Positions 52,258-61,961 of a stretch of 64,000 nt of DNA are shown in pieces. The stretch lies in NCBI GenBank assembly GCA_035633215.1, contig DASQFI010000071.1, positions 62,001 to 126,000 on the forward strand. The letters are read 5' to 3'. Numbering within the stretch: position 1 is the stretch's first letter; every line of letters starts with the position of its first letter. A model generated the notes under the pieces. The model was not told the origin of the DNA and searched no databases. It saw nothing but the letters and a program-made list of their open reading frames with translations. A program made the translations under genes and the position numbers. Origin of the DNA: DASQFI01 sp035633215. GTDB taxonomy: Bacteria > Acidobacteriota > Vicinamibacteria > Vicinamibacterales > SCN-69-37.

Positions 52258-53130
52258 CTACAGTGCCTGCGCCCCCGATACCACTTCGATAATCTCTCTC
52301 GTAATCGCCGCCTGCCGGACCTTGTTCATCGTCAGCGTCAGCTCCTCGATCATGTCCGCCGAGTTCCGGGTCGCCGCGTCCATCGCCGTCATCTGCGCGG
52401 CATAGAACGCCGCATTCGATTCGAGCAGCGCGCGCAGCACCTGGGCCTCGACGAGTCGCCCGAGCAGCACCTCGAAGATGCGCTGGGCCGACGGCTCGTA
52501 CAGGTATTCGGTCGTCGAGCGCGCCGCGTTCGCTTCCTCGTCCGAGATGGGCGCAAGCGGCAGCAGCGGCTCCACCACGAGCTTCTGCTGCATCACCGAC
52601 TTGAACTCGTTGTAGATGAGGTGCACGCTGTCGACGCGCCCCTCGACGAACTCGGCCACCGCCGGCTGGGTCACGGCTTCGGCTTCGGCGAACTGGATCA
52701 CCTTCGGCAGGTTCACGTACTCGAACTTCACCGGCAGCCCGCGGCGGCCGAGCATGTCGCGTCCCTTGCGGCCGACGAGCCCGAATGCGATGGCCCGGCC
52801 GGGATGCTCACGAATGAACGCGCCGGTGGCTTTGATGATGTTCGTGTTGAAGCTGCCGCACAGGCCGCGATCGGACGTGATGACGACGAGCAGCGTCGCG
52901 CCCGAGGCTGCGCCCGGACGGCGCTGAAGCAAGGGGTGGTTCGTCTGATCGACACGCGACGCGATGCTCGCCAGCACCCGGCGCGCTTCCCGGGCGAACG
53001 GCCGCGTCGCGAACACGCGCTCCTGCGCCCGCCGCAGCTTCGACGCGGCCACCATCTTCATGGCCTTCGTGATCTGCTGCGTGGACTTCACGGCGCGGAT
53101 GCGCCGGCGCATATCAATCAGAGACGGCAC
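52258..53130 (-). CDS. atpG: F-type ATP synthase gamma subunit
   Basis: 290 residues. MPSLIDMRRRIRAVKSTQQI and the C-terminal NKVRQAAITREIIEVVSGAQAL are the coiled-coil helices of the rotor shaft; TSDRGLCGSFNTNI is the conserved middle. It forms the rotating central stalk. Between it and atpA lies a 105-base hairpin-forming spacer. Confidence 0.95.
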   Translation of the reverse strand: MPSLIDMRRRIRAVKSTQQITKAMKMVAASKLRRAQERVFATRPFAREARRVLASIASRVDQTNHPLLQRRPGAASGATLLVVITSDRGLCGSFNTNIIKATGAFIREHPGRAIAFGLVGRKGRDMLGRRGLPVKFEYVNLPKVIQFAEAEAVTQPAVAEFVEGRVDSVHLIYNEFKSVMQQKLVVEPLLPLAPISDEEANAARSTTEYLYEPSAQRIFEVLLGRLVEAQVLRALLESNAAFYAAQMTAMDAATRNSADMIEELTLTMNKVRQAAITREIIEVVSGAQAL

Positions 53131-53235
53131 TGTCGATTGTCTCCTGCAACTTAGAACTCAGAACTTCGAACTTAGAACTCGATCTCTTCATTTCCGCGGC
53201 TGAGTGATTTAGCTCTAAGCTCCAAGTTCTGAGTG
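53131..53235. repeat. Hairpin-forming spacer between atpA and atpG
   Basis: TTAGAACTCAGAACTT and AAGTTCTGAGTGCTAAG face each other around a 40-base centre. Such TTCGAA/AAGTTC-rich palindromes also surround element 1 near 6893-6955. Confidence 0.6.
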
Positions 53236-54765
<1,530 letters not shown>

Positions 54766-54799
54766 CTAAACCTTCATGGGCTTCAACACTTCAGTGACT

Positions 54800-55348
54800 T
54801 CATGCATCAGCAACAAGCTTCTGCCGCAGCCGCGCGATCTGCGTGGTGACGCTGCCGTCGAACACCACACTGCCCACCCTGGCGATGACGCCGCCGACGA
54901 TCGACGGATCCACGCGTTCGGTGATGGTCACGTGAGCGCCGGCCGCGCGTCCAAGCGCCGCGGCGAGCGCCGCCCGGCTGTCGTCGGGAAGTGGAACGGC
55001 TGTCACCACTTCCGCCGGGACGATCTTTTTCGCCTGCATCACGCGCTCGGCAAACGCGTCGGCGACGTCCGGCACCATCGCGAGCCGATCGCGCTCGGCC
55101 AGCAGGCCGAGCAGCCGCCGGATTTCCTGCGAGACGTCGCCGGCGCCGGTGACGACGTCATCGAGAATCCTGCGCTTGACCGGCATCGGCACGCCCGGCG
55201 CCTCGAGCACCTTGCGCAGCTGATCGTGCCCGGCAATCGCCAATTTGATCGCGCCGAGCTCCTGGTCCGCGCGATCGATGTCGCCGTGCTTGTGCACGAC
55301 GTCGAAGAGCGCTGCCGCGTACCGCCGGGCGACGGCACGCGGCGTCAT
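54800..55348 (-). CDS. atpH: F-type ATP synthase delta subunit
   Basis: 182 residues. ARRYAAALFDVVHKHGDIDRA begins the N-terminal helical domain that sits on top of F1; the C-terminal beta domain (VTITERVDPSIVGGVIARVG) contacts subunit b. It is the stator link between F1 and the peripheral stalk. The start overlaps the atpF stop by ATGA. Confidence 0.93.
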   Translation of the reverse strand: MTPRAVARRYAAALFDVVHKHGDIDRADQELGAIKLAIAGHDQLRKVLEAPGVPMPVKRRILDDVVTGAGDVSQEIRRLLGLLAERDRLAMVPDVADAFAERVMQAKKIVPAEVVTAVPLPDDSRAALAAALGRAAGAHVTITERVDPSIVGGVIARVGSVVFDGSVTTQIARLRQKLVADA

Positions 55349-56043
55349 GCCCGCACCTCGTTGTTTGAATCGTCGGGGTCCCCTGCACCCCGACTAGCGC
55401 CCGTCGCTCGTGGGGACCCCGATGCCCCACTCCGCTCCTGGCGCACGCCTATCGCATACTGCTCGATCAGGCGGCGGTGATCGTCGGGCGTGATGCTGCG
55501 CTCGACCCGCTTGCGCGCGAGCGACATCGCCAGGTCGGCCGTGTGCTCGATGAGCGCGCGTCGCGCCAGCCGGAACTGCAAGTCGATGTCACGCCGGGTG
55601 CGCTCGAGGAGTTTCTCCCGCTCCCGGGCGGTGGTTTCCTTCATTCGCACGCGCTCGGCGGCCAGCTCTTCCTGGCCGCGCCGCTTCAGCTCGTCCAGCT
55701 CCGCCGGCAGCCGGGCCAGGCTCGTCCGCATGTCGTCGAGCTGCTTCTCGGCCGACGACCGCAGCGCCGCCGCTTCGACGAGATCCTTTCGAATCGTCTC
55801 GCTGCGCGTGCGGAGGTAGGTCCCGACCGGGCTCCGCAGGAAATACACGAGAATGCCGGCCAACGCCGCGAAGTTCACGATCTTCGCGATTGTCGGCATC
55901 CAGCTGTCGTGGCCTTCTTCGACGGCGTCGGCGGCCGCCAGGACCCATTCAGGCGCAGCGACGAGAAGCAGGACCACGGCACCAACGAGCCATGCCGCGC
56001 GGGCGCGGCGGGGTCTCGGCGGGGTCGGGAAAAGGGCAGTCAC
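55345..56043 (-). CDS. atpF: F-type ATP synthase b subunit, repeat-encoded C-terminal tail
   Basis: About 232 residues from GTG 56043; an ATG at 56127 overlapping the b' gene is an alternative. Unusually long N-terminus: two hydrophobic stretches (AAWLVGAVVLLLVAAPEWVLA and IAKIVNFAALAGILVYFLRSP) precede the charged coiled-coil stalk. The first could be a cleaved signal. The final ~30 residues (RSGASGSPRATGASRGAGDPDD) are encoded by the same repeat that is inserted in mfd and do not belong to the family, so the stator end that meets delta has been extended. Paired with b' as in alphaproteobacteria and cyanobacteria. Confidence 0.85.
   Translation of the reverse strand: MTALFPTPPRPRRARAAWLVGAVVLLLVAAPEWVLAAADAVEEGHDSWMPTIAKIVNFAALAGILVYFLRSPVGTYLRTRSETIRKDLVEAAALRSSAEKQLDDMRTSLARLPAELDELKRRGQEELAAERVRMKETTAREREKLLERTRRDIDLQFRLARRALIEHTADLAMSLARKRVERSITPDDHRRLIEQYAIGVRQERSGASGSPRATGASRGAGDPDDSNNEVRA
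55369..55446 (-). repeat. In-frame ATGASRGAG-coding repeat at the 3' end of atpF
   Basis: 78-bp unit very similar to the two units in mfd (44965-45135), same orientation and same reading frame relative to the host gene. The stop codon of atpF follows after nine more codons. Confidence 0.85.
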
Positions 56044-56068
56044 AAGTCTTGAAATACCCGGCCGTCGA

Positions 56069-56494
56069 TCAGGACGGTTGCCGGCCGAGGATGCGCTGCG
56101 CGGCGTCGGCGGCAAGCGCGTCGGCATCCGCGTCGAGCTTCGCGCGCGCGGCTTCCACGTCGCGATCGAGCTGCGCGCGCGCGTCCGCGAGCGCCTGCGC
56201 GGCTTCGCGGCGGGTCGCGTCGATCAGCGCCGTGCGCTCCTCGAGCGCCGTCTTCCGCATCTCGTCCATCTGCCGGTACACCTCGGCGCGGGCTTCGCCG
56301 GTCTTTCGCTCGAACTCCTCGCCCGCCAGACGCGCCTCGGCGGCGGCCCGTTCCGCCAGCTTCCGGGCGGACGCCACGGCCTCCTCGCGCTGCTTGATGA
56401 TGCCGAGCACAGGGCGAAACACCAGGCGATCGAGGATGAACGCAAGGGCGAGGACGAGTGCGACGATCAGGAAGACCGACGCATCCGGGATCAT
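56069..56494 (-). CDS. atpF: F-type ATP synthase b' subunit
   Basis: 141 residues from ATG 56494. A single N-terminal TM helix (VFLIVALVLALAFILDRLVF) with RPVLGIIKQRE is the usual start of the stalk; the rest is a highly charged Ala/Glu/Arg coiled coil ending RILGRQPS. An ATG 16 codons upstream (56542) is in frame, but its Arg-rich stretch is not typical of the family. Forms the peripheral stalk with b. The genes for subunits a and c (atpB, atpE) are not in this window, so the operon is split. Confidence 0.85.
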   Translation of the reverse strand: MIPDASVFLIVALVLALAFILDRLVFRPVLGIIKQREEAVASARKLAERAAAEARLAGEEFERKTGEARAEVYRQMDEMRKTALEERTALIDATRREAAQALADARAQLDRDVEAARAKLDADADALAADAAQRILGRQPS

Positions 56495-56608
56495 TGAGAC
56501 TGCGAGCACGCCCTGCCTCCGGCGGGCGGAGACGCGGCGCACAGCCCGTCACATCACGCCCAGTCGAAACGAGAATTTATACCATTCGGGCTGAGCGGGC
56601 GGCAAATC

Positions 56609-56659
56609 GACCTCGGGTTTCGTTTTTTCAAAAACCAGATCAAAACGAAACCCGAGGTC
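56609..56659. repeat. GACCTCGG-type palindromic repeat, copy 6
   Basis: Arms at 56609-56628 and 56642-56659 (GACCTCGGGTTTCGTTTT form, near-identical to copy 1), between selD and atpF' 4 bases from the selD stop. Confidence 0.85.
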
Positions 56660-56663
56660 TTCC

Positions 56664-57710
56664 TTACTCCACGCGCACCAGAACCTCATCCGCCCCCCTG
56701 GCCTCGACCCGCCCGACTCCGCAGGCCGGCACGCCGGCGTCGTGCAGCCGGCCGAGTACATGCGCGGTGGCTGACGGATCGACCGCGACGAGCAGCCCGC
56801 CCGACGTCTGCGGGTCGAAGATGACCAGCCGCATGGCGTCAATCACCGACTCGCTGATGACGACCCGCGTCCCGAAGTACGACTGGTTCGTCTTGCCGCC
56901 TCCGGGCGTATTGGCTGCCGCCAGACCGAGCGCGCCTTCGAGAAGCGGCAGCGACGCGGTCTCGAAGACCAGCGTGACGCCGCTCGCGGCGGCCATGGCC
57001 GATCCGTGGCCGGCCAGGCCAAACCCGGTGACGTCCGTACACGCGCTCACGATTCCGGGCGGCAGCGCGCGAAGGATCTGCGCGGCGTCGCGGTTGAGGC
57101 GGACCATCGACTCGATCGCGGCGTCCACCTGCCGCTCCGACGCGCGGTTGAATTTGAGCGCGGTCGCGATGATGCCGGTGCCGAGCGGCTTCGTCAGCAG
57201 CAGGTGATCGCCCGCGCGCGCACGCGCGTTGGTGAAGATGCGATCGGGTTCAATCTCGCCGGTGACCGCGTAGCCGAATTTGATCTCCTGATCGGTCACG
57301 GTGTGGCCGCCGAGCAGCACGGTCTCGGCTTCTTGAAGCTTGTCGTACCCGCCGCGAAAGATGGCTTTGATGATCTCGGGACCGGGGCCATCCTTCGGCA
57401 GCGCGGCGATCGCGAGCGCGGTCCGTGGCACGCCGCCCATCGCGTAGACGTCGCTCAAGGCATTGGCGGCGGCAATCTGACCGTAGGCGTAGGGATCGTC
57501 GACGACCGGCGTGAAGAAATCCACGGTCTGCACGAGCGAGGGGCCCCCGTCCCACCTGTACACACCCGCATCGTCACCGGTCCTGAAGTCGACGAGGACC
57601 CGGTCGTCGTTCACACGGGGTATGTCACCCAGCACCTGGGCGAGCTCGCCTGCGGCGAGTTTGCTCGCTCAACCGGCGCAGGCGGCGTAGTCGGTCAGTC
57701 GTCGGGTCAT
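56664..57710 (-). CDS. selD: Selenide, water dikinase SelD, itself a selenoprotein (in-frame UGA = Sec14)
   Basis: 348 residues when UGA at 57671-57669 is read as selenocysteine. The reading frame upstream of the UGA is MTRRLTDYAACAG-U-ASKLAAGEL, which matches the N-terminal active-site segment of SelD: catalytic Cys/Sec followed three residues later by the essential Lys. Downstream motifs: TGDDAGVYRWD, VQTVDFFTPVVDDPY, GGHTVTDQEIKFGY, TDVTGFGLAGHG, and DPQTSGGLL. It makes selenophosphate from selenide and ATP for Sec-tRNA synthesis and selenouridine. GGAGG lies 12 bases before ATG 57710. Without Sec, translation would start at an ATG 25 codons in and lack the catalytic residue. Confidence 0.9.
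57645..57659 (-). promoter_or_regulatory. Candidate bacterial SECIS hairpin in selD
   Basis: Nine bases after the UGA, CTCGCC-GCA-GGCGAG forms a 6-bp stem with a 3-base loop. Bacterial SECIS elements sit in this position and bind SelB; the loop is smaller than typical and no loop G-U pattern can be confirmed by eye. Confidence 0.5.
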
Positions 57711-57829
57711 GTTCGGCCGTGTCCTCCTTTCGGTGTCGCTGTCTTCTTTTCTTAGTTGCTCGCGGGGCCCCACCCCCGCTCGTCCGCCCTGCGGCGCTCG
57801 CTACGCTCGCTCTCCTCGGGCGGACTCCG

Positions 57830-58702
57830 TTACTTTCCCGTCAGCTGCTCAAACAGCCGCTGCAGCTCGTCTTCGGTCCCGAAGTCGATTTCGATGCGGC
57901 CGCCGGGGCCTTTTCGCACGATGCGGACGCGCGTGCCGAGCGCGAGTTTCAGGCGATCCTCGGCGGCGCGCGTGTTCGGATCGACTTTGCGCGGCGGGGG
58001 CGGCACGGCGGGCGTCGATTCACGGCGGACGAGCGCCTCGGTTTCGCGGACGGACAGATCGCGCGCGATCACGTCGCGCGCGATGCGTCGCTGCGCGGAT
58101 TCGTCGGCGATGCCCAGCAACGCGCGCGCGTGGCCCATCGACAACACGCCCGACCCGAGCACGTTTCGCACTTCGATGGGCAATCGCAGCAGCCGGATGT
58201 AGTTGGCGATCGTCGCGCGATTCTTGCCGACCGCGGTCGCGATCGTCTCCTGGGACATATGGAGTTCGTCGGCGAGCCGCTGGTAGGCCTGCGCTTCTTC
58301 GATCGCGTTGAGATCTTCGCGCTGAATGTTTTCGATGAGCGCGACTTCGAGCAGCTGATCGTCGGCGACCTCGCGCACGACGACCGGAATCTTGAGGAGC
58401 CCGGCGCGTTGCGCCGCGCGCCAGCGCCGCTCGCCCGCGACGATCTCGAAGTGATCGCCCGATCGGCGGACGAGAATCGGCTGAATCACGCCGTGACTGC
58501 GGATGGATTGTGTGAGCTCCTCGAGGCGCGGCTCGTCGATCTGCATGCGCGGCTGTCGAGGATTCGGATGGAGCAAATCGATGTCGACTTCGGTCGGCCG
58601 GTGCGTCTCGCGCTCGCGTGCCGCGAGCGGCGGGGCGGGCGGCGGCGCGGCCGGAATCAGCGCGCTCAATCCGCGGCCAAGAGCGGGGCGTTTGTCTGGC
58701 AT
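57830..58702 (-). CDS. parB: Chromosome-partitioning protein ParB
   Basis: 290 residues. N-terminal ALGRGLSALIP (ParA-interacting), ParB/Srx CTPase fold with NPRQPRM and GERRWRAAQRAGL (box II), ENIQREDLNAIEEAQAYQRL, a central HTH (SQETIATAVGKNRATIANYIRLL) that binds parS, and a C-terminal dimerisation domain. It forms the partition complex at parS near the origin. In an operon with parA upstream (145 bases apart). Confidence 0.94.
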   Translation of the reverse strand: MPDKRPALGRGLSALIPAAPPPAPPLAARERETHRPTEVDIDLLHPNPRQPRMQIDEPRLEELTQSIRSHGVIQPILVRRSGDHFEIVAGERRWRAAQRAGLLKIPVVVREVADDQLLEVALIENIQREDLNAIEEAQAYQRLADELHMSQETIATAVGKNRATIANYIRLLRLPIEVRNVLGSGVLSMGHARALLGIADESAQRRIARDVIARDLSVRETEALVRRESTPAVPPPPRKVDPNTRAAEDRLKLALGTRVRIVRKGPGGRIEIDFGTEDELQRLFEQLTGK

Positions 58703-58718
58703 GTGTTCTCCTGTTCAT

Positions 58719-58846
58719 CCGGGGGACTTCGTCCCGCCGGACCCCCTATCGCCGTCGCTCGCGGGGCCCCACGATCCCCGCTCCGCTCCGGCGGGCCGCG
58801 CCAAGGCGCGGCGAATTGTCTTCCCGTTCCGGTTGTGCGGCGCGCA
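58719..58846. repeat. Intergenic hairpin region between parA and parB
   Basis: CCGGGGGACTTCGTCCCGCC (58719 onward) with GGCGGGACGAAGTCC-type symmetry, followed by GCTCGCGGGGCCCC and CCGCTCCGCTCCGG repeats. Same family as the cluster at 17436-17475 and related to the 57.76-57.81 kb spacer. Confidence 0.65.
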
Positions 58847-59656
58847 TCATACGTCGCCGCTGACGTCGCTCGGCACGCCGAGGTCGCGCGCGAGAAATTC
58901 GTGCGCGAGGGTGATGTAGGCTTCGGCGCCGCGGCTCCGCGCGTCGTAGAGAATCACGGGCACGCCGTGACTCGGCGCCTCGCCGAGACGGATGTTGCGC
59001 GGGATCACGGTGGTGTAGACCTTCTCGCCGAAAAAATCGCGGATGTTGCGGCTCACCTGCTGGCCGAGATTCGTGCGGTCATCGTACATCGTGAGCAGGA
59101 CGCCCTCGACGTCGAGATCGGGATTGAACGATCCGCGCACACGGTCGATCGTCGCAAGCAGCTCGGCGATGCCCTCGAGCGCGAAGTACTCGCAATTGAG
59201 AGGAATCAGGACCGTGTCGGCCGCGACGAGCGCGTTCAGGGTGAGGAGCCCGAGCGACGGCGGCGTGTCGACGAAGATGTAGTCGAAGCGGGTGCGCAGC
59301 GCGTCGAGGAGCTTGCGCAGGCGCAGCTCGCGGTCCTCGAAGGCCACGAGCTCGATTTCCGCGCCCGTGAGATCCCGATCGGACGGCAGCAGCGCGAGGT
59401 GGTCGATCGAGGTCGGGATGACGAACGCGAGCGGATCCTCGTGTTCGCCGGTCAGCGCTTCGTAGATGGTGCCGGCGTCGGGCGGTTGACCTTTCTTGCC
59501 GAGCCCGCTGGTGAGATTGGCCTGAGGGTCGAGGTCGACGACCAGGATGCGCTGACCCGCCATGGCGAGGGACGCGGCCAGGTTGATGGCAGTGGTGGTT
59601 TTGGCGACGCCACCCTTCTGGTTAGCAATCGCTATAATTCGGTTTGTTTTGGTCAT
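58847..59656 (-). CDS. parA: Chromosome-partitioning ATPase ParA
   Basis: 269 residues. Deviant Walker A KGGVAKTTTAINLA, A' motif VDLDPQANLTSGLG, Walker B FDYIFVDTPPSLGLLTLNAL. It is a ParA/Soj-type ATPase that drives segregation of origin regions with ParB. The gene is the first of the minus-strand parAB-selD-atp block. The parS site lies 115 bases upstream of its start. Confidence 0.95.
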   Translation of the reverse strand: MTKTNRIIAIANQKGGVAKTTTAINLAASLAMAGQRILVVDLDPQANLTSGLGKKGQPPDAGTIYEALTGEHEDPLAFVIPTSIDHLALLPSDRDLTGAEIELVAFEDRELRLRKLLDALRTRFDYIFVDTPPSLGLLTLNALVAADTVLIPLNCEYFALEGIAELLATIDRVRGSFNPDLDVEGVLLTMYDDRTNLGQQVSRNIRDFFGEKVYTTVIPRNIRLGEAPSHGVPVILYDARSRGAEAYITLAHEFLARDLGVPSDVSGDV

Positions 59657-59770
59657 TAGACCAAAATAGTACGCTGGGTGGCTTGCAGATTGTCTGACCT
59701 CGGCCGATTTGGGTCAAGAGGAAATGACGCCGGTGCCGCTCCCGTGGCACTTCGAGGCGAGGGTATGAGC

Positions 59771-59786
59771 TGTTCCACGTGGAACA
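59771..59786. promoter_or_regulatory. parS: parS centromere site
   Basis: Perfect 16-bp palindrome TGTTCCACGTGGAACA, identical to the consensus parS core bound by ParB in many bacteria. It lies just upstream of parA, as is common near chromosome origins. Confidence 0.93.
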
Positions 59787-59795
59787 TCCTGTTGG

Positions 59796-59850
59796 ACGAA
59801 GCTCTACGGGAAAGACCCGGCGGATGATGAGAAACGCTACAGCCCAGCCT
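59796..59850 (+). pseudogene. IS1-family transposase fragment
   Basis: About 55 bases coding KLYGKDPADDEKRYSPA, nearly identical to KLYGKDPAEDEKRYSPA of the transposase at 61962-62795. Only this fragment remains; it shows an earlier insertion of a related element in the same intergenic region. Confidence 0.75.
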
Positions 59851-60135
59851 ATATTATGTGTCCCGTTTCACTGGAGGGTAAAAACGTGCAGATTACCGCG
59901 TATGAGCGCACATGGGTTGATGGATTGAACCGCGGTGACGTCTCGGTCGCGGACAAGGTGTTCGCGCCCGATTGCGTCATTCACATCAATGGCAGTCCGG
60001 AACGCAACCTCGGCGTGGACGGGTTCAAGCAAATGGTGTCAGGGCTGCTCGCCGCGTTCGGTAGTGGGTCAGTTTGCATAGGCCGCGATCCGTTATGCAT
60101 CCTGGCCTGACCCGCTCTCATGTCAGAATCGTACC

Positions 60136-60444
60136 ATGCCAAGTCGGTCAAGCATGCGGAAGGCTGCGGACGACCTTCGCGCGGCAGTCAAACGAATCAT
60201 TGACGCAGCTGACATAGAGGGGCTGCTCAAGATGGGCGCGCCGGAGGACGAATACGACCTGGAGATCTCGCTGATCGCCGCACGGCTGAACTCCCTCCAA
60301 CAACCGTCTGTCCCAGCGATTGAGGCAATCGTGTTCGACGTCTGGCAAACGAAATTCGGCCCGCTGGAAGGCCACGAAGAAGCCTGCAGATACGCGATCC
60401 GACCGGTCGCAGAATCGCTATTCGCGGAGATTTCCCGTGGCTAG
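60136..60444 (+). CDS. Hypothetical cargo protein of element 2
   Basis: 102 residues, mostly helical (KAADDLRAAVKRIIDAADIEGLLKMG, EYDLEISLIAARLNSL, AIEAIVFDVWQTKFG). No family recognised. It ends in UAG and overlaps the next ORF by 8 bases, indicating translational coupling. It is the first gene after the left end of the element. Confidence 0.6.
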   Translation: MPSRSSMRKAADDLRAAVKRIIDAADIEGLLKMGAPEDEYDLEISLIAARLNSLQQPSVPAIEAIVFDVWQTKFGPLEGHEEACRYAIRPVAESLFAEISRG

Positions 60445-60712
60445 GAAGACTCCCCGACCAAAGCGCAAAGGCACTGACCACGATTTCACGGTCGTCGCCC
60501 TCCGAGTGGTCGAACAGGCCATCGGGGAACGGTTGGACGGTTCGCCACTGCCTGATCCGGACAAAGGCAAGAACCCACATGCCGTGGCTCTTGGGAAGCT
60601 CGGCGGGTCCAAGGGCGGGAAGGCCCGCGCAAAGAGCCTCACCGCCGCCGAACGTAAACGGATAGCGGCAAAGGCTGCCTTGGCACGTTGGTCAGGCCGG
60701 TCTAGTCGCTAA
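60437..60712 (+). CDS. Small basic cargo protein of element 2
   Basis: 91 residues from GTG 60437. Basic N-terminus (ARKTPRPKRKGTDHD), then a helix, then KNPHAVALGKLGGSKGGKARAKSLTAAERKRIAAKAALARW. The last stretch, a Gly-Gly-Lys linker followed by an Ala/Lys/Arg helix, is found in many small proteins of mobile elements and might bind nucleic acid. The gene is coupled to the one upstream by an 8-base overlap. Its UAA stop overlaps the stop of the convergent protease-like gene. Confidence 0.6.
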   Translation: MARKTPRPKRKGTDHDFTVVALRVVEQAIGERLDGSPLPDPDKGKNPHAVALGKLGGSKGGKARAKSLTAAERKRIAAKAALARWSGRSSR

Positions 60713-61656
60713 GGCTGTTTGACGACCATTACTTGCTGGCGCTTCACCAGTGCAATCCCGAGATGGTTCTCGATGATCTTGTACGCCTCGGTGTTCATCA
60801 GGGTGTGCATAAAGCAGTGATGAACAGTGAGAACGAGATCTTGTAACTCTTGATCCAATTCAATTAGCTCGACATCTAGGCCGATAGCTAGGCACTCGTC
60901 ATAGTGGATGTGTCGATTGTGGGTCTTGTTTCGTGTAAAGCTCGACAGCTTTCGGACGACGGTCTTCGCCTTTGCTTCCGCGTCAGGATCTCCGTGAAAC
61001 ATGTTCGCTTGAAGTTCAGACCGGACGAACTTATTGGACCAGAGAATGGCGTTCGTGCATTGTCCCAGGAAAGCTGGCGGGTATTGCGCCAGAATTGGTT
61101 GCCACACATAGGCTTTACTGGCGTCTTTCTTGATTTCCTTTGCCGCTTTACGGAACTCGCTGATTACTCCATAGGCGGGATATCTACCAAGATGCGGGTC
61201 GATAGGACCGAGATTGGCATGCCTGGCCATCAGGATTTTTGCACAGGAACAGGCGATCATTGCGCCAGCTGACATCGCAATCTGCGGAATAATCGCTCTC
61301 ATATTCCGGCCGAACATCCTCTTGAGGTAGTCGACCAAGGACTCCGTGGCAGCAATACTGCCGCCAGGGGTATGCAGGATCAGATCGAGGCCATTAGCTC
61401 GCTGTGCCGAAGTCAACCCGTGAACGGCCATCATGAAGCCGTTCTTGTCTTCGTCAGTTATCCCAACTTGTGGTGAATCAGCAATATCCGGTTTGGAAAG
61501 AAAGCCCGAGTAGTAAGCGATAACCGTTCGTCCAGTTTTATTGTGGAGAGCAGCGAGATATCGACGCCGGATTGAGTCAACTGCTGAGCGGGCAGCTATT
61601 GTGTGCTGAGTTTGTTCCCTTTGGATCTCATCGAGAACAGCTTTCCAATTAGGCAC
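60709..61656 (-). CDS. SDH_sah/ClpP-class serine protease-like protein, cargo of element 2
   Basis: 315 residues. Crotonase/ClpP fold: GLDLILHTPGGSIAATESLV (oxyanion hole GG), IPQIAMSAGAMIACSCA with the nucleophile Ser in MSAGA, and ARHANLGPIDPHLG. These match the serine dehydrogenase proteinase (SDH_sah) family, relatives of SppA and ClpP. A downstream KAAKEIKKDASKAY region could carry the Lys of a Ser-Lys dyad. Start GTG 61656. A 66-residue coiled-coil protein gene lies 9 bases upstream, probably co-transcribed. Role in the element is unknown; protease-based defence or maintenance is possible. Confidence 0.8.
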   Translation of the reverse strand: MPNWKAVLDEIQREQTQHTIAARSAVDSIRRRYLAALHNKTGRTVIAYYSGFLSKPDIADSPQVGITDEDKNGFMMAVHGLTSAQRANGLDLILHTPGGSIAATESLVDYLKRMFGRNMRAIIPQIAMSAGAMIACSCAKILMARHANLGPIDPHLGRYPAYGVISEFRKAAKEIKKDASKAYVWQPILAQYPPAFLGQCTNAILWSNKFVRSELQANMFHGDPDAEAKAKTVVRKLSSFTRNKTHNRHIHYDECLAIGLDVELIELDQELQDLVLTVHHCFMHTLMNTEAYKIIENHLGIALVKRQQVMVVKQP

Positions 61657-61665
61657 GAACCAATT

Positions 61666-61866
61666 CTATTCGCCGATGGGGTCCTCGTAAGCCGAGTACG
61701 TCGTGTAGTTTCGAACGATGACGCAACTCACGCCAGTGGGCTGCAACGCTTTCAAGGTGTCTTCGGTCTGACGGAATAACTCGGGCAGACTGCTTAGAAT
61801 CTGCTGATACTGTTGCTCTAACTTATTGATTCTATTGACGTTGTCTGCTTTTGTCGTTCGGGGCAT
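61666..61866 (-). CDS. Small coiled-coil protein, cargo of element 2
   Basis: 66 residues. A long amphipathic helix (VNRINKLEQQYQQILSSLPELFRQTEDTLKAL) and a short C-terminal part (VSCVIVRNYTTYSAY). No family recognised. Located 9 bases upstream of the protease-like gene and divergent from the transposase, about 95 bases between starts. Confidence 0.6.
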   Translation of the reverse strand: MPRTTKADNVNRINKLEQQYQQILSSLPELFRQTEDTLKALQPTGVSCVIVRNYTTYSAYEDPIGE

Positions 61867-61921
61867 GACCTATGGTACCGCGAAGCCGCTTGATTTTCCA
61901 GATATGGCATTTCGATTTCAC

Positions 61922-61951
61922 TTGACCATTGCATGCGTGCTAAAGCATAAT
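61922..61951 (+). promoter_or_regulatory. Promoter and palindrome for element 2 transposase
   Basis: TTGACC (61922-61927), 18-base spacer, CATAAT (61946-61951). The promoter lies inside the palindrome TGACCATT / AATGGTCA (61923-61930 and 61949-61956) that also pairs GCATGC/GCAT. As in element 1, an operator-like inverted repeat overlaps the transposase promoter. Confidence 0.6.
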
Positions 61952-61961
61952 GGTCAGTATC

